5,405 bases of DNA from Gemmatimonadota bacterium (GTDB lineage: Bacteria; Gemmatimonadota; Gemmatimonadetes; Gemmatimonadales; Gemmatimonadaceae). Location of the stretch: NCBI GenBank assembly GCA_023249395.1, contig JAHFCS010000175.1:1-5405 (forward strand). Direction: 5' to 3'. The translations under genes and the position numbers were made by a program. Below, in pieces: positions 1-5,405 of this stretch (within the stretch, counting starts at the first letter, position 1; every line of letters begins with the position of its first letter). Below the pieces are notes generated by a model, which saw nothing but the letters and a program-made list of their open reading frames with translations, was not told the origin of the DNA and ran no database searches.

Positions 1-1227
1 ACGCACTCCCATCTGCTTGAGCTCTTCCTGAAGAAGGACCGCCATTCTCATGCGAATCTGGCTCGAGCTCGGGGCGAGGAGATTGAATGCCAGCTCTCGC
101 CCGCTCCGCTTGCGATATCCGCCGGGCGGCGTTGCGACCCATCCCAATGAGTCGAGAATCGCGCTCGCTCGTCGTGGATCGTATGGGATCTGCGGCAGAC
201 GTGAGTCGGTTGTCGGGAATACGCGGACAGTCGGTGCGATGGCGACCAGTCCGAGGGTATCGAAAAGATTTCGCACCATCGCGTTGCGGTCGACAGCCAT
301 CGTCAGAGCCCGCCGCAATTCACGCGATCGGAAGATCTCGTGCGCGCGAGCGTGCTGTTTCGGATCCCTGAGGTTGAACATCATGAATCCATAGTCTGTG
401 CTCGGCAGCGAAATGACACGAAGCTCCCTGTGCGCTTTGACCTCGTCGACGTTTTCGCGTGAGAGTGCTGGATAGAAATCGACGTCACCGGCAATGAGTC
501 TTGTTACGGCGGCCGCCTGGTCGTGTGTGACGCTCCAGATGACTCGTCGCAACCCCGGCGCGCCGCGGTAGTTGCCGGTATCCGCCGCGACTTCGACCGA
601 TGATCCCCGATTCCAGCTGCGAAAGCGAAAGCGGCCGGTGCCGATGGGGGAGGCGCGGGTTCCCATCTCTCGCAGCGAATCGGCCGGGACTCTCTCGAGG
701 ATGTGCCGAGGAAGAATCATCATCTCCGTGGCGTCGAGAAACTGGTGGGGCGTTCGGGTGTGGTACCAGAAGACTGCCGTTGCCGAATCTCTTGCCGTTA
801 CTGAATCAATGTTTCGAAGCTCGTCAGCCATTGGCGAGCCGAGCTGTTTATTCGTATAGACGGCGAATGTGAATCGGACGTCCTCCGCATCAGCCTTGAC
901 GCCATCGTGCCAGCGGGCTTTGGGGTGAATCCTGAAGGCGATCGAGAGAGAATCGTCCGACCATTTCCAGGTCTCGGCGAGGCGCGGCTCGAACCCCACG
1001 TCGCCGATCGTATTCAGCCCCGGGCCGACGACGGCGAGGTAGTCGTAGATAACCTCGGCGATCTGCCTTGCCTGGGTTTTGAGAATGAGGGGTGGAAAGA
1101 GAACGGCGGGATCGGCGCTGATGGCGATTACGAGGGTGCCGCCGGGCGAGGCGGAGGGAACGGGTGAGCTTTTGTCGCACCCCGCAAGAAGGAGGAGCAA
1201 TACGGCACCACGCGTCGCTCGAATCAA
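1..1227 (-). CDS. Family 5 extracellular solute-binding lipoprotein (peptide/nickel ABC transporter type), 3'-truncated
   Basis: This frame is open from 1227 to the left edge and gives 409 residues; the C-terminal end is outside the window. It starts as a lipoprotein: two arginines, a run of leucines, then the lipobox LLAGC with the lipidated Cys at residue 17. The body has SBP_bac_5 hallmarks: a segment at about 92-121 ending RWHDGVKADAEDVRFTF (the family's 'dG.plTAeDV' signature), IGTGRFRF at 195-202, and ELRRALTMAVDR at 303-314. Such proteins deliver oligopeptides or similar solutes to an ABC permease, or act as binding-protein receptors. No permease or ATPase gene lies in the window; they could follow to the left. 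The start is uncertain: TTG at 1227 gives the neatest signal peptide, TTG at 1248 adds seven residues, and GTG at 1302 would give an implausibly long n-region. None has a clear ribosome binding site. The substrate cannot be told. Confidence 0.93.
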   Translation of the reverse strand, partial: MIRATRGAVLLLLLAGCDKSSPVPSASPGGTLVIAISADPAVLFPPLILKTQARQIAEVIYDYLAVVGPGLNTIGDVGFEPRLAETWKWSDDSLSIAFRIHPKARWHDGVKADAEDVRFTFAVYTNKQLGSPMADELRNIDSVTARDSATAVFWYHTRTPHQFLDATEMMILPRHILERVPADSLREMGTRASPIGTGRFRFRSWNRGSSVEVAADTGNYRGAPGLRRVIWSVTHDQAAAVTRLIAGDVDFYPALSRENVDEVKAHRELRVISLPSTDYGFMMFNLRDPKQHARAHEIFRSRELRRALTMAVDRNAMVRNLFDTLGLVAIAPTVRVFPTTDSRLPQIPYDPRRASAILDSLGWVATPPGGYRKRSGRELAFNLLAPSSSQIRMRMAVLLQEELKQMGVR

Positions 1228-1267
1228 ACCGATATGTGGCGGATGCAAGAATAGAGAATCTACCGGA

Positions 1268-1283
1268 AGCGGAAAATTCCGCT
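1268..1283. promoter_or_regulatory. Perfect 7+2+7 inverted repeat upstream of the solute-binding protein gene
   Basis: AGCGGAAAATTCCGCT has 7-base arms around a central AA. It lies between the stop of the small membrane ORF (1303) and the TTG starts of the solute-binding protein (1248 or 1227). No T-run follows on the minus strand, so it is not a convincing intrinsic terminator; an operator is possible. It could also be chance. Confidence 0.3.
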
Positions 1284-1302
1284 GGCAATGGCGCCCGACC
1301 AC

Positions 1303-1491
1303 TCACGGACGCGTATCATCCAAGTCGAACCAGCCGAGGTAGGTGCCGGCGGTCGCAACCGTAAAGACCAGAAGCTGAACGCGCGCTGGACTAAGCGGGT
1401 CGTCGCCGGTTGGCGATTTGGTACGTAACACGCCGCGAACATTGATTTCACCGGTCAGCATGCGAACGGTGATGATCGCGAAGAGCGCAAT
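1303..1491 (-). CDS. Small two-segment membrane protein, start unclear (possibly 5'-truncated)
   Basis: The frame is open from just after a TAG at 1504-1506 to the TGA at 1303-1305. It reads a hydrophobic stretch (IALFAIITVRML), a polar linker (TGEINVRGVLRTKSPTGDDPL), then SPARVQLLVFTVATAGTYLGWF, a second membrane segment, and an acidic tail. The pattern of a short first helix, a TG.IN.RG linker and SPARVQLL before a second helix resembles small bacterial membrane proteins I have seen annotated as hypothetical; function unknown. The only ATG in frame (1461) would discard the first helix. The coordinates given start at an ATT (1491), which is a rare initiator. The expected N-terminal few residues fall inside the tandem 22-bp repeat, so the gene may be disrupted. 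It follows the 1542-2963 gene by about 50 bp on the same strand, suggesting co-transcription, and ends in the same frame as the solute-binding protein downstream. Confidence 0.55.
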   Translation of the reverse strand: MALFAIITVRMLTGEINVRGVLRTKSPTGDDPLSPARVQLLVFTVATAGTYLGWFDLDDTRP

Positions 1492-1530
1492 ACTGCCGAT
1501 TTTCTATCGCAGTACTGCCGGTTTTATATC
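1487..1530 (-). repeat. Two tandem copies of a 22-bp motif
   Basis: Copy A is 1487-1508 and copy B is 1509-1530, directly abutting; they match at 19 of 22 positions, differing at positions 4, 13 and 18. Copy B contains the 10-bp palindrome GCAGTACTGC (1509-1518). On the minus strand the shared part of copy B reads GATATAAAACCGGCA. Copy B ends 11 bases before the stop codon of the upstream minus-strand gene, and copy A overlaps the beginning of the small membrane frame. A third copy lies at 4551-4572. The 22-bp period is about two helical turns, which would suit a tandem protein-binding site, but the role is unknown. Confidence 0.8.
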
Positions 1531-1541
1531 CCCAGCTCAGC

Positions 1542-2963
1542 TCACGCCGCCGGTGCTGGCCCAGTGCGATCGAGAACTCGGGCGCCGAGCCACGCCCCGA
1601 CGAGCGCAGTCACCATTACGGCGATCCAGGCTCCAGGGTCTTCGATCTTGAACTGCAGCAGGTCGAGGCCGATGGCGCTGGCCGCGGCGGCGAGCACTCC
1701 GAACGGCGAGCCCCTGATGATGTCCCAGTAAAGCGCGCGAGCACGCTTCCGGCGCTTGGCACTGACAAAGCGTGCAAGACCGCCGAGGACAATCCCGATT
1801 AGTGTAGCGCCGAGGAAGGTCCATGGGCGTTTGAACGTTACCACGGTATCCCCGACGAGCACACCGTCGAGGAACGCCCGGATCGTATCTTTTCCAGGGA
1901 GTCCAGAGCGGAGACGCACGGTCGACGTTCCGGCTCCGGTCACGAGCACACTCGCGGGACGAACAGGAGCGCTGGTCGCGGAGAAAGAGATCATCGCCGA
2001 GTCCGCGCGCGCCATGCCGCGTGGCAGCGTCAGAGTGATGTCCGTCGTCGCGAGGCCGAATCCCTCCAGCGATTGCTGGTTTGGAATCAGCGTGAGAGTC
2101 ATGCCTCGTATGGGAACGCGGATGACGACGCCTGCCTGGTCGGCGGCTGTGCGGATGCGAACGTTCGTGGAATCGGATGACTCGATGTGAACCGAGTCAT
2201 AGTCGAGGCTCGTGTGACCAATCGCGAGACTGAGCGGTGAGACAGTGCCTCCGCTTGTCGTCGTGAGCTGTAGGCGAAGCGGCTGCGCAAGAGGTACGGA
2301 ACCATCGTTCGGGTGCAGCGTGTCTTCAACGCCGACGAGCGCGACTCCTCGGTATTTGCGTGATTGGATATCGTACGATAGGCCACCGCCCGTGATGATG
2401 AAGAACGGCACAAGAATTCGCTGGACACCGGCGGAGTCGATCGTGAGCCAGCGGTAAGGCATCGAGTAGATAGCACCGGCCGCCAATTCGGTTGGCAACG
2501 TTGCGCCCGTCGAAGCAGTCATCACCACGCGATGCGCCGTGTCCGACATCTTGCGGAATATCAACTCTCCCGGGACAATCCGGACCGAGTCCGTCGCAGC
2601 AGGAACATCGGTTACTCCTGTGGGGCGAACGACGCGTAAGCCCGCGGTTGATCCGCCCAGAACTCGCACGAGCTGCTCCCGGCTGATGGCCATCCGAGCA
2701 TTCGTCTGCGGAGGTGGTGCCGGTGGAGGCTGGAAGGCGGTGCCCGCAGCAGCACCGGCAGCACCGGGTGCAAGCGTAGTGATCGCGCCGGGGTTGATGC
2801 GTCCGGTCGGTTGCCGAATCAGAGCGGAGTCGCTGCGCGGCCGGGTCATGATCGTCGCGGGGAGCGGCACGCGGCGTACCGTCGTGGATTGCGCCGCCAC
2901 ACTCAACGGTGTCACCGAGAGCGTCATCACCATCAACGTCGCGAGTGAGATCGATCCCTTCAT
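1542..2963 (-). CDS. Exported protein with large beta-rich domain and three C-terminal membrane segments, unrecognised family
   Basis: 473 residues, starting at the ATG at 2963, which has a GGGAGG ribosome binding site at 2968-2973; a GTG nine codons upstream has no such support. Residues 1-24 form a signal peptide (MKGS, hydrophobic core, cleavage likely after VAA). Residues 25 to about 110 are low-complexity, with an Ala/Gly run and QPPPAPPPQ. From about 110 to 380 the chain alternates short hydrophobic strands with Ser/Thr-rich turns, as in beta-sandwich domains, the last part looking Ig-like. Membrane segments follow at about 382-399, 422-436 and 446-465; a basic loop (KRRKRAR, near 403-409) after the first suggests that side is cytoplasmic. 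I recognise no family. The arrangement suggests an extracytoplasmic sensing or binding domain anchored in the membrane. It is divergent from the DUF2235 hydrolase gene and upstream of the small membrane ORF, so the three may be functionally linked. Confidence 0.9.
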   Translation of the reverse strand: MKGSISLATLMVMTLSVTPLSVAAQSTTVRRVPLPATIMTRPRSDSALIRQPTGRINPGAITTLAPGAAGAAAGTAFQPPPAPPPQTNARMAISREQLVRVLGGSTAGLRVVRPTGVTDVPAATDSVRIVPGELIFRKMSDTAHRVVMTASTGATLPTELAAGAIYSMPYRWLTIDSAGVQRILVPFFIITGGGLSYDIQSRKYRGVALVGVEDTLHPNDGSVPLAQPLRLQLTTTSGGTVSPLSLAIGHTSLDYDSVHIESSDSTNVRIRTAADQAGVVIRVPIRGMTLTLIPNQQSLEGFGLATTDITLTLPRGMARADSAMISFSATSAPVRPASVLVTGAGTSTVRLRSGLPGKDTIRAFLDGVLVGDTVVTFKRPWTFLGATLIGIVLGGLARFVSAKRRKRARALYWDIIRGSPFGVLAAAASAIGLDLLQFKIEDPGAWIAVMVTALVGAWLGARVLDRTGPAPAA

Positions 2964-2967
2964 CTGG

Positions 2968-2973
2968 CCTCCC
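2968..2973 (-). promoter_or_regulatory. Ribosome binding site deciding the start at 2963
   Basis: GGGAGG on the minus strand with a 4-base spacer to the ATG at 2963-2961. It supports this start over the GTG at 2990 and places the signal peptide's basic residue at position 2. Confidence 0.7.
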
Positions 2974-3035
2974 AGGTCAGCACTCGACACTGGCTCTGAC
3001 CTCTATTCTATTGCACCAGCATTCCGGAAAACTCA

Positions 3036-3048
3036 AGCATATTATGCT
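3036..3048. promoter_or_regulatory. 13-bp perfect palindrome in the divergent intergenic region
   Basis: AGCATATTATGCT is a 6+1+6 inverted repeat between the divergent starts at 2963 (minus) and 3074 (plus). It contains TATTAT (3040-3045), a fair match to a -10 element for plus-strand transcription, though no good -35 stands at the right distance. It also covers the ATG at 3044, an alternative start for the hydrolase. An operator controlling one or both genes is plausible but not shown. Confidence 0.4.
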
Positions 3049-3064
3049 CGATCGTCTTTCCGAC

Positions 3065-3068
3065 GGAG
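3065..3068 (+). promoter_or_regulatory. Ribosome binding site favouring the GTG start at 3074
   Basis: GGAG with a 5-base spacer to GTG at 3074. The ATG at 3044 has only a weak GGAAAA about 15 bases upstream. The GTG start also places the first residues (MPRNIVICCDGTNN) where proteins of this family usually begin. Confidence 0.5.
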
Positions 3069-3073
3069 TGAGT

Positions 3074-4210
3074 GTGCCACGAAACATCGTCATCTGTTGC
3101 GACGGAACGAACAACGAGTTCGGCGTCTGCAACACCAACGTCGTCCGGTTGATGCAGGTCGCGACGCAGGATCCCGACAAGCAACTCGTCTACTACGATC
3201 CGGGAGTCGGTACGCTTCCGGAGCCAGGCATGGTGACGCGCATCGGAAAGAAAGCCTCGGAGCTGATGGCGCAATCGTTCGGAACGGACATCGTGGGCAA
3301 GGTCTTTACCGCCTACGCGCAGCTGATGGACACCTGGGAGCCAGGCGATCGGGTCTTCCTCTTCGGGTTCAGTCGCGGCGCCTACACCGCGCGCGTACTC
3401 GGCGGAATGCTCCACTCGCTCGGTTTGCTGCCACGAGGCAACGTTCATCTGCTCCCCTACGCTATGCGAATATTTCGCTCGCTGCGGAAAGACTCCAACG
3501 ACTACTGGAAGCTGTGCGATAACTTCAGGTGGACATTTGCCCGCCCCGTCCCCGGCGACGATGACAGGCGGTTCCCCATCCATTTCATCGGCGTCTGGGA
3601 CACGGTTTCGTCGGTGGGCTGGATCTGGGATCCGGCTTCGTTCCCGTACACGCACTCCAATCCATCGGTCGCGGTGATGCGCCACGCTGTCTCGCTCGAC
3701 GAGCGACGGGCTTTCTTCCGTCAGAATCTGATCGGTAATGTGACGGGCCAGGATGCCGTGGAGCTCTGGTTCGCAGGAGTTCACTCCGACATTGGAGGGG
3801 GATACCCGGAGAAGGACGGCGGACTCTGGCGTGTAACCTTCGAGTGGATGTTGTCGGAGGCGCAGGCGAAAGGTCTTCTGGTGGACCCGGCGCGTCTCGA
3901 GATCGTTCGAACGAGAACCCCCGTGCCTGCGCGGCCCTGGGCCGAGCCGATGCACGAATCGCTCACGGGTGCGTGGTGGATCGCGGAATACTTCCCGAAG
4001 TTCGCTTACGACTCGCACACGAAAAGTCGTCACCTGACCCTCGGCAGAGGCCGGCCTCGAGTTGTTCACGACGGAGCCCTGATGTACCAATCAGTCCTCG
4101 AACGACTGCGAGCTGGCAATTATTCGCCCCCCAACCTGTCAGCGAAATTCGTTGCTTCGGTCAAGGCACTTACTTCGGTGCCCGATAGCTTGCCGTACGC
4201 GTCCGGCTGA
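3074..4210 (+). CDS. DUF2235 domain alpha/beta hydrolase (Tle1-like phospholipase superfamily)
   Basis: 378 residues from GTG 3074; ATG 3044 would add ten. The domain (DUF2235, Pfam PF09994) fills the protein. Visible motifs: RNIVICCDGTNN at 3-14 with the conserved Asp10, YYDPGVGTLPEPG, the nucleophile elbow GFSRGAYTAR with Ser100, GVWDTVSSVG with Asp176 and GVHSDIGGGYPE with His237. Ser100, Asp176 and His237 are the likely catalytic triad. The family includes the type VI secretion phospholipase effector Tle1, but most chromosomal members like this one have no known substrate. There is no signal peptide, membrane helix, VgrG/PAAR fusion or secretion gene nearby, so a cytoplasmic esterase or lipase is the safer reading. 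The length suits a stand-alone member and all motifs are intact. It is divergent from the exported protein at 1542-2963 and convergent with the small gene at 4224-4487. Family assignment is strong; substrate is unknown. Confidence 0.95.
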   Translation: MPRNIVICCDGTNNEFGVCNTNVVRLMQVATQDPDKQLVYYDPGVGTLPEPGMVTRIGKKASELMAQSFGTDIVGKVFTAYAQLMDTWEPGDRVFLFGFSRGAYTARVLGGMLHSLGLLPRGNVHLLPYAMRIFRSLRKDSNDYWKLCDNFRWTFARPVPGDDDRRFPIHFIGVWDTVSSVGWIWDPASFPYTHSNPSVAVMRHAVSLDERRAFFRQNLIGNVTGQDAVELWFAGVHSDIGGGYPEKDGGLWRVTFEWMLSEAQAKGLLVDPARLEIVRTRTPVPARPWAEPMHESLTGAWWIAEYFPKFAYDSHTKSRHLTLGRGRPRVVHDGALMYQSVLERLRAGNYSPPNLSAKFVASVKALTSVPDSLPYASG

Positions 4211-4223
4211 ATCACCGAAGGCT

Positions 4224-4487
4224 CTATTTGCCGTAGGCGCATTCGTGCCACCTAATCGCATCGAGATTGAGGTTGGCCAGGTACGTGACGAGGTCCTTTC
4301 GCCCGTGAAATGCGGGAATGCCTCGTGAATCCTGGGTCATGAGGACGATGGGCAGACCGGGAAATGCCGGAGCGAAGGCGAGTTGAGCCTTGGTGCACTC
4401 GGGGAGCGACCGAAGTACGTGGGGTTTGACGATCACTACGGCGAAGGTCATGCCCCGTTCCCGGATGACCGTTGCGTTGAACCTCAT
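4224..4487 (-). CDS. Small conserved-looking hypothetical protein
   Basis: 87 residues from ATG 4487; the stop TAG is at 4224-4226. After MRFNATVIRERG comes a hydrophobic beta strand (MTFAVVIVKPHVL), then an Ala/Phe-rich part, FPGLPIVLMTQDSRGIPAFHGRKDLVTYLANL, and a tail with IRWHE. The alternation of strands and helices suggests a small soluble alpha/beta protein; there is no signal peptide or membrane helix. It resembles short hypothetical proteins with a 'REQG.TFAVVVVK' start and a 'VLMAQDSRG.P...GR.DIV.FL' middle, from memory only, and I know no function. Starts at GTG 4529 (no ribosome binding site) and ATG 4451 are alternatives; 4487 has AGGCG at a plausible spacing and keeps the conserved-looking RERG. 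It is convergent with the hydrolase gene, 13 bp apart, and has a copy of the 22-bp motif upstream. Confidence 0.75.
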   Translation of the reverse strand: MRFNATVIRERGMTFAVVIVKPHVLRSLPECTKAQLAFAPAFPGLPIVLMTQDSRGIPAFHGRKDLVTYLANLNLDAIRWHECAYGK

Positions 4488-4550
4488 GACTCGCCTGCGA
4501 CAGCTCGGAGCGCTCGAGACATTCGCCACAAGATAAAGGCGAATTATTGG

Positions 4551-4572
4551 CGAGTAGTGCCGGTTTTATATC
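4551..4572 (-). repeat. Third copy of the 22-bp motif
   Basis: It matches copy B (1509-1530) at 19 of 22 positions and is identical over the last 15 (TGCCGGTTTTATATC on the plus strand, 4558-4572 against 1516-1530). It stands alone: the preceding 22 bases show no further unit. As at 1487-1530, it lies between the stop of one minus-strand gene (4631) and the start of a small minus-strand gene (4487), in the same orientation. Role unknown; a promoter or operator element or a dispersed intergenic repeat would both fit. Confidence 0.7.
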
Positions 4573-4630
4573 GCTGAGGTGTCGTTTCTCTTTCGTTCAC
4601 CCGGGAAATTCCGGAAGCGCTCATCACGAC

Positions 4631-5405
4631 TCAGTGGTTTGCCGCGTCCGTGAGAGTCGAGGTCCAGTTCAGAATCACCTTGATCGAATGCCTCTCGCTG
4701 CCCTTGGCCACTCTTGCCACCAGAAAGCGTCCGTCCGGCCCAGGTGCCCAGCCAAGCACGGGTTGGATCTTGTTGAGCAGCTCCGGTCGCCCGATGTCGC
4801 CTGTTCGAGGATTGACGCGGACACGCATCATCCTGTTGGACCAGATGTAATAGACCGTTAGTCCGTCGGCACCCCAGTCCGCCCCCTCGCCACCACCCAC
4901 CGAAACCTGTTGCCGAACCGGCCCTCGATTCACCGGATAGGGCGCGAGATAGATCTCCGATCGGCCAGACTCGTTCGATACATAAGTGATCCATTGACCA
5001 TCTGGCGAAAATGCGGCACCTGTCTGATTTCCTGATCCGCTGATTATTCGAGTGGACTGCGCGTGGTCCGCAGGATTCGGAGACGTGGAATAGATATTGT
5101 TGTCGCCGCCCGTGTCGTCCTGGTAAAGAAGCGTCCGGCCATCGGGCGAGATCGTCATTCCTCCCTTGTCATTGCTCGACGTCACGACCAGCTCCTCAGC
5201 GCGACTGCCATCTGCCGCCCGCTTGAAGATGTCGTACTGCGGCACGTCGCGGATGTAGAACACTTCTCTGCTGTCGGGACTCCACTTCAGATTCCTCTCG
5301 ATCTGCTCGCTGTCCGTGAGGCGGGTGAACAGCGATCGCTGTCTGTCGTAGACCCATACGTCACCGTCACGCACGACGGCGATTTTCTTTCCGTCCGGCG
5401 AGGGA
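4631..5405 (-). CDS. PD40/WD40-like beta-propeller protein, C-terminal part, probably of a serine/threonine protein kinase
   Basis: 257 residues are visible; the frame is open to the right edge, so the N-terminus is missing, and the TGA stop is at 4631-4633. TolB-type PD40 repeats recur: SPDGKK at the edge, SPDSRE near 42-47, SPDGRT near 86-91, SPDGQW near 133-138, and degenerate GADGLT and GPDGRF near 178 and 222, marking propeller blades of about 45 residues. The late segment SEIYLAPYPV...VSVGGG...W...GLTVYYIWSNRMMRVRV and the end KVILNWTSTL match the usual close of the propellers fused to serine/threonine kinases in Acidobacteriota and Gemmatimonadota. That makes a membrane-anchored kinase with an extracytoplasmic propeller the likely whole protein, but no kinase motif lies in the window. 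A DPP IV-like peptidase is less likely because no hydrolase domain follows; a TolB-like stand-alone propeller remains possible. Confidence 0.9.
   Translation of the reverse strand, partial: PSPDGKKIAVVRDGDVWVYDRQRSLFTRLTDSEQIERNLKWSPDSREVFYIRDVPQYDIFKRAADGSRAEELVVTSSNDKGGMTISPDGRTLLYQDDTGGDNNIYSTSPNPADHAQSTRIISGSGNQTGAAFSPDGQWITYVSNESGRSEIYLAPYPVNRGPVRQQVSVGGGEGADWGADGLTVYYIWSNRMMRVRVNPRTGDIGRPELLNKIQPVLGWAPGPDGRFLVARVAKGSERHSIKVILNWTSTLTDAANH

Noticed and set aside
2701..2790. Ala/Gly/Pro-rich stretch with small GCAGCACCG direct repeats as a mobile or regulatory repeat
   Set aside because: It lies in frame inside the exported protein and encodes a low-complexity linker; coding explains it.
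2909..3043. Upstream ATG at 2909 as the hydrolase start
   Set aside because: It would overlap the divergent gene and add 45 residues unlike the family's N-terminus; starts at 3074 or 3044 fit better.
2539..3522. Long open frame on the plus strand across the divergent region
   Set aside because: It runs antisense to the exported protein and then out of frame through the hydrolase; the product is Arg-rich without recognisable motifs.
3008..4090. Long open frame on the minus strand opposite the hydrolase gene
   Set aside because: Its translation is Arg/His/Glu-rich with no domain logic, and the plus strand carries clear DUF2235 motifs. It is an effect of GC-rich codon usage.
3074..4210. Calling the hydrolase a type VI secretion effector (Tle1)
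   Set aside because: No VgrG, PAAR, Hcp, adaptor or immunity gene is visible, and DUF2235 is widespread outside secretion loci.
4173..4220. Inverted repeat CTTCGGTG / CACCGAAG between the convergent genes as a terminator
   Set aside because: The arms are only 8 bases, the loop is 32 bases, one arm lies within the hydrolase coding sequence, and there is no T-run on either side.
4604..4619. GGAAATTCC palindrome and a shared CCGGAAGCG with 1263-1271
   Set aside because: A 9-base palindrome and a 9-base match are expected by chance in a window of this size.

Overview
The window reads as ordinary chromosomal DNA of a GC-rich (about 60% by eye) free-living bacterium, plausibly a soil member of the Gemmatimonadota or Acidobacteriota. 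That placement is an inference. It rests on a TolB/PD40-type propeller with a C-terminus like that of the serine/threonine kinases abundant in those phyla, on secreted proteins with weak or no Shine-Dalgarno sequences, and on the general protein style. No rRNA, tRNA, CRISPR array, transposase or phage gene is visible.

Layout, left to right. (1) 1-1227, minus: a family 5 (Dpp/Opp-like) solute-binding lipoprotein, its 3' end cut off by the window edge. (2) 1303-1491, minus: a short membrane-protein reading frame with no canonical start at the expected place; its first codons lie in a 22-bp tandem repeat at 1487-1530. (3) 1542-2963, minus: a 473-residue exported protein with a large extracytoplasmic beta-rich part and three C-terminal membrane segments, of no family I recognise. 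(4) 3074-4210, plus: a DUF2235 alpha/beta hydrolase, divergent from gene 3 and separated from it by about 110 bp carrying a 13-bp palindrome. (5) 4224-4487, minus: a small conserved-looking hypothetical protein. (6) 4631-5405, minus: the C-terminal part of a PD40/WD40-like beta-propeller protein, probably the tail of a serine/threonine protein kinase; its 5' end lies beyond the right edge. No stretch longer than about 150 bases lacks a gene.

Genes 2 and 3 look like a membrane pair facing the divergent hydrolase, so genes 2-4 could form one cell-envelope or lipid-related unit, but this is only an inference from layout. The most unexpected non-coding signal is a 22-bp motif present three times in the same orientation, in the two gaps just upstream of the two small minus-strand genes (tandem at 1487-1530, single at 4551-4572). 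The solute-binding protein and the propeller protein look like unrelated neighbours.
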